Made by a program: the position numbers and the translations under genes | NCBI GenBank assembly: GCA_903903365.1 | Contig: CAIUYS010000212.1 | Location: 1-5,234 of the forward strand | Direction: 5' to 3' | From: an uncultured Methylococcaceae bacterium | GTDB lineage: Bacteria > Pseudomonadota > Gammaproteobacteria > Methylococcales > Methylomonadaceae | Length of the DNA: 5,234 bases | In this document: positions 5,084-5,234 of the stretch, one piece after another | Layout: every line of letters starts with the position of its first letter | How positions within the stretch are numbered: position 1 is the stretch's first letter | Notes under the pieces: generated by a model | Told to the model about the DNA's origin: nothing | Seen by the model: only the letters and a program-made list of their open reading frames with translations | Databases searched by the model: none

Positions 5084-5174
5084 GCCTAAAACGAACGAAT
5101 AGCGTTTATCTGTCGCGCCACCCAAATTGGATCGAAGCGATGAACTAAATCGCGACAGATAAACCTTGTTGGAC
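5084..5174 (-). other. Degenerate attC-like site upstream of cassette 1 (91 bp)
   Basis: On the minus strand GTCCAAC (5174-5168) fits R'' RYYYAAC. Then come a 4-base spacer and TTTATCTGTCGCG (5163-5151), which pairs perfectly over 13 bases with CGCGACAGATAAA (5117-5105). The loop holds a further ATCG/CGAT hairpin (5131-5141). The far end reaches TTAGGC at 5089-5084, the 5' edge of cassette 1. Length and position fit an attC, but the stem has no extrahelical bases, and the R' side (GTTTTAGGC) does not pair with R''. It may be a decayed or hybrid attC, or a hairpin terminator of the upstream gene. Confidence 0.5.
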
Positions 5175-5233
5175 TAAACCGCCCTCAATGAACTACGGGT
5201 TTGGGGATTAATACGTTGGTTCTTGGGTAGTGC
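5174..5233 (-). CDS. Possible 3' end of an upstream cassette gene (partial)
   Basis: The minus frame entering from the right edge is open for 19 codons (LPKNQRINPQTRSSLRAV at its end) and stops at TAG 5176-5174, whose G is also the first base of the attC-like R''. The intact attC has the same stop-at-R'' layout, which is the main argument for this being coding. The stretch is too short to identify and a chance open frame of this length is common. Confidence 0.25.
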   Translation of the reverse strand, partial: ALPKNQRINPQTRSSLRAV

Positions 5234-5234
5234 A

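Larger units (their letters stand above)
4095..5089 (-). mobile_element. Integron gene cassette 1 (secreted SH3-like protein)
   Basis: The unit runs from TTAGGC (5089-5084, minus) through one gene to the attC ending at 4095, 995 bp in all. The R'' of its attC (GCCTAAC) predicts a cassette starting with TTAGGC, and exactly this hexamer is found 22 bases before the start codon. That match between the two ends is independent support for the boundaries. The base before it (5090) is T on the minus strand where G is expected. The leader is very short and has no evident promoter, so expression may depend on upstream transcription. Confidence 0.7.

Noticed and set aside
5063..5125. Upstream start (ATG 5125) for the SH3-like gene
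   Set aside because: It would add 21 residues before a clear signal peptide, would translate the attC-like arm, and lacks the strong ribosome binding site present at 5062.

Overview
The window looks like a gammaproteobacterial chromosome. The left three fifths is a conserved housekeeping neighbourhood: crcB and orn on the minus strand, diverging from an M48 membrane peptidase gene and rsgA on the plus strand. Divergence of orn and rsgA is a familiar gammaproteobacterial arrangement. The protein style and the dispersed intergenic palindromes made me think of a methanotroph-type lineage (Methylococcales), but that is an impression and not shown by the sequence.

Bases 1-957 hold crcB (fluoride channel, cut by the left edge) and orn (oligoribonuclease). 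The two genes are 2 nt apart and probably cotranscribed from a candidate sigma70 promoter at 990-1018. Bases 1045-3173 hold a Ste24-like M48 peptidase and rsgA (30S-maturation GTPase), which overlap by one base (TAATG).

Bases 3174-3545 have no gene but are packed with palindromes: a 10-bp hairpin, a probable dispersed intergenic element, a MITE-like palindrome with GGTCAGAGTAAA ends, a 12-bp tandem duplication, half an integron attC site, and a REP-like palindrome with a GTAG guide.

Bases 3463 to the right edge read best as the end of an integron gene-cassette array on the minus strand. A well-formed 89-bp attC at 4089-4177 separates two promoter-poor, AT-richer cassettes. One encodes a secreted SH3-like protein (4178-5062) and the other a small potassium-channel-like protein (3546-4049). 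A second, degenerate attC-like structure lies at 5084-5174, with what may be the tail of a further cassette gene beyond it. The array's last attC, next to the housekeeping genes, seems to keep only its R''-L'' half, and the MITE/tandem-repeat block starts exactly where that half ends. No integrase is in the window, so this may be the distal end of a chromosomal integron or a cluster of attC sites lacking an integrase.

The most interesting points are the unflagged cassette array, the attC half-site broken by repeat elements, and the two unusual cassette cargoes (an ion channel and a secreted SH3-domain protein).
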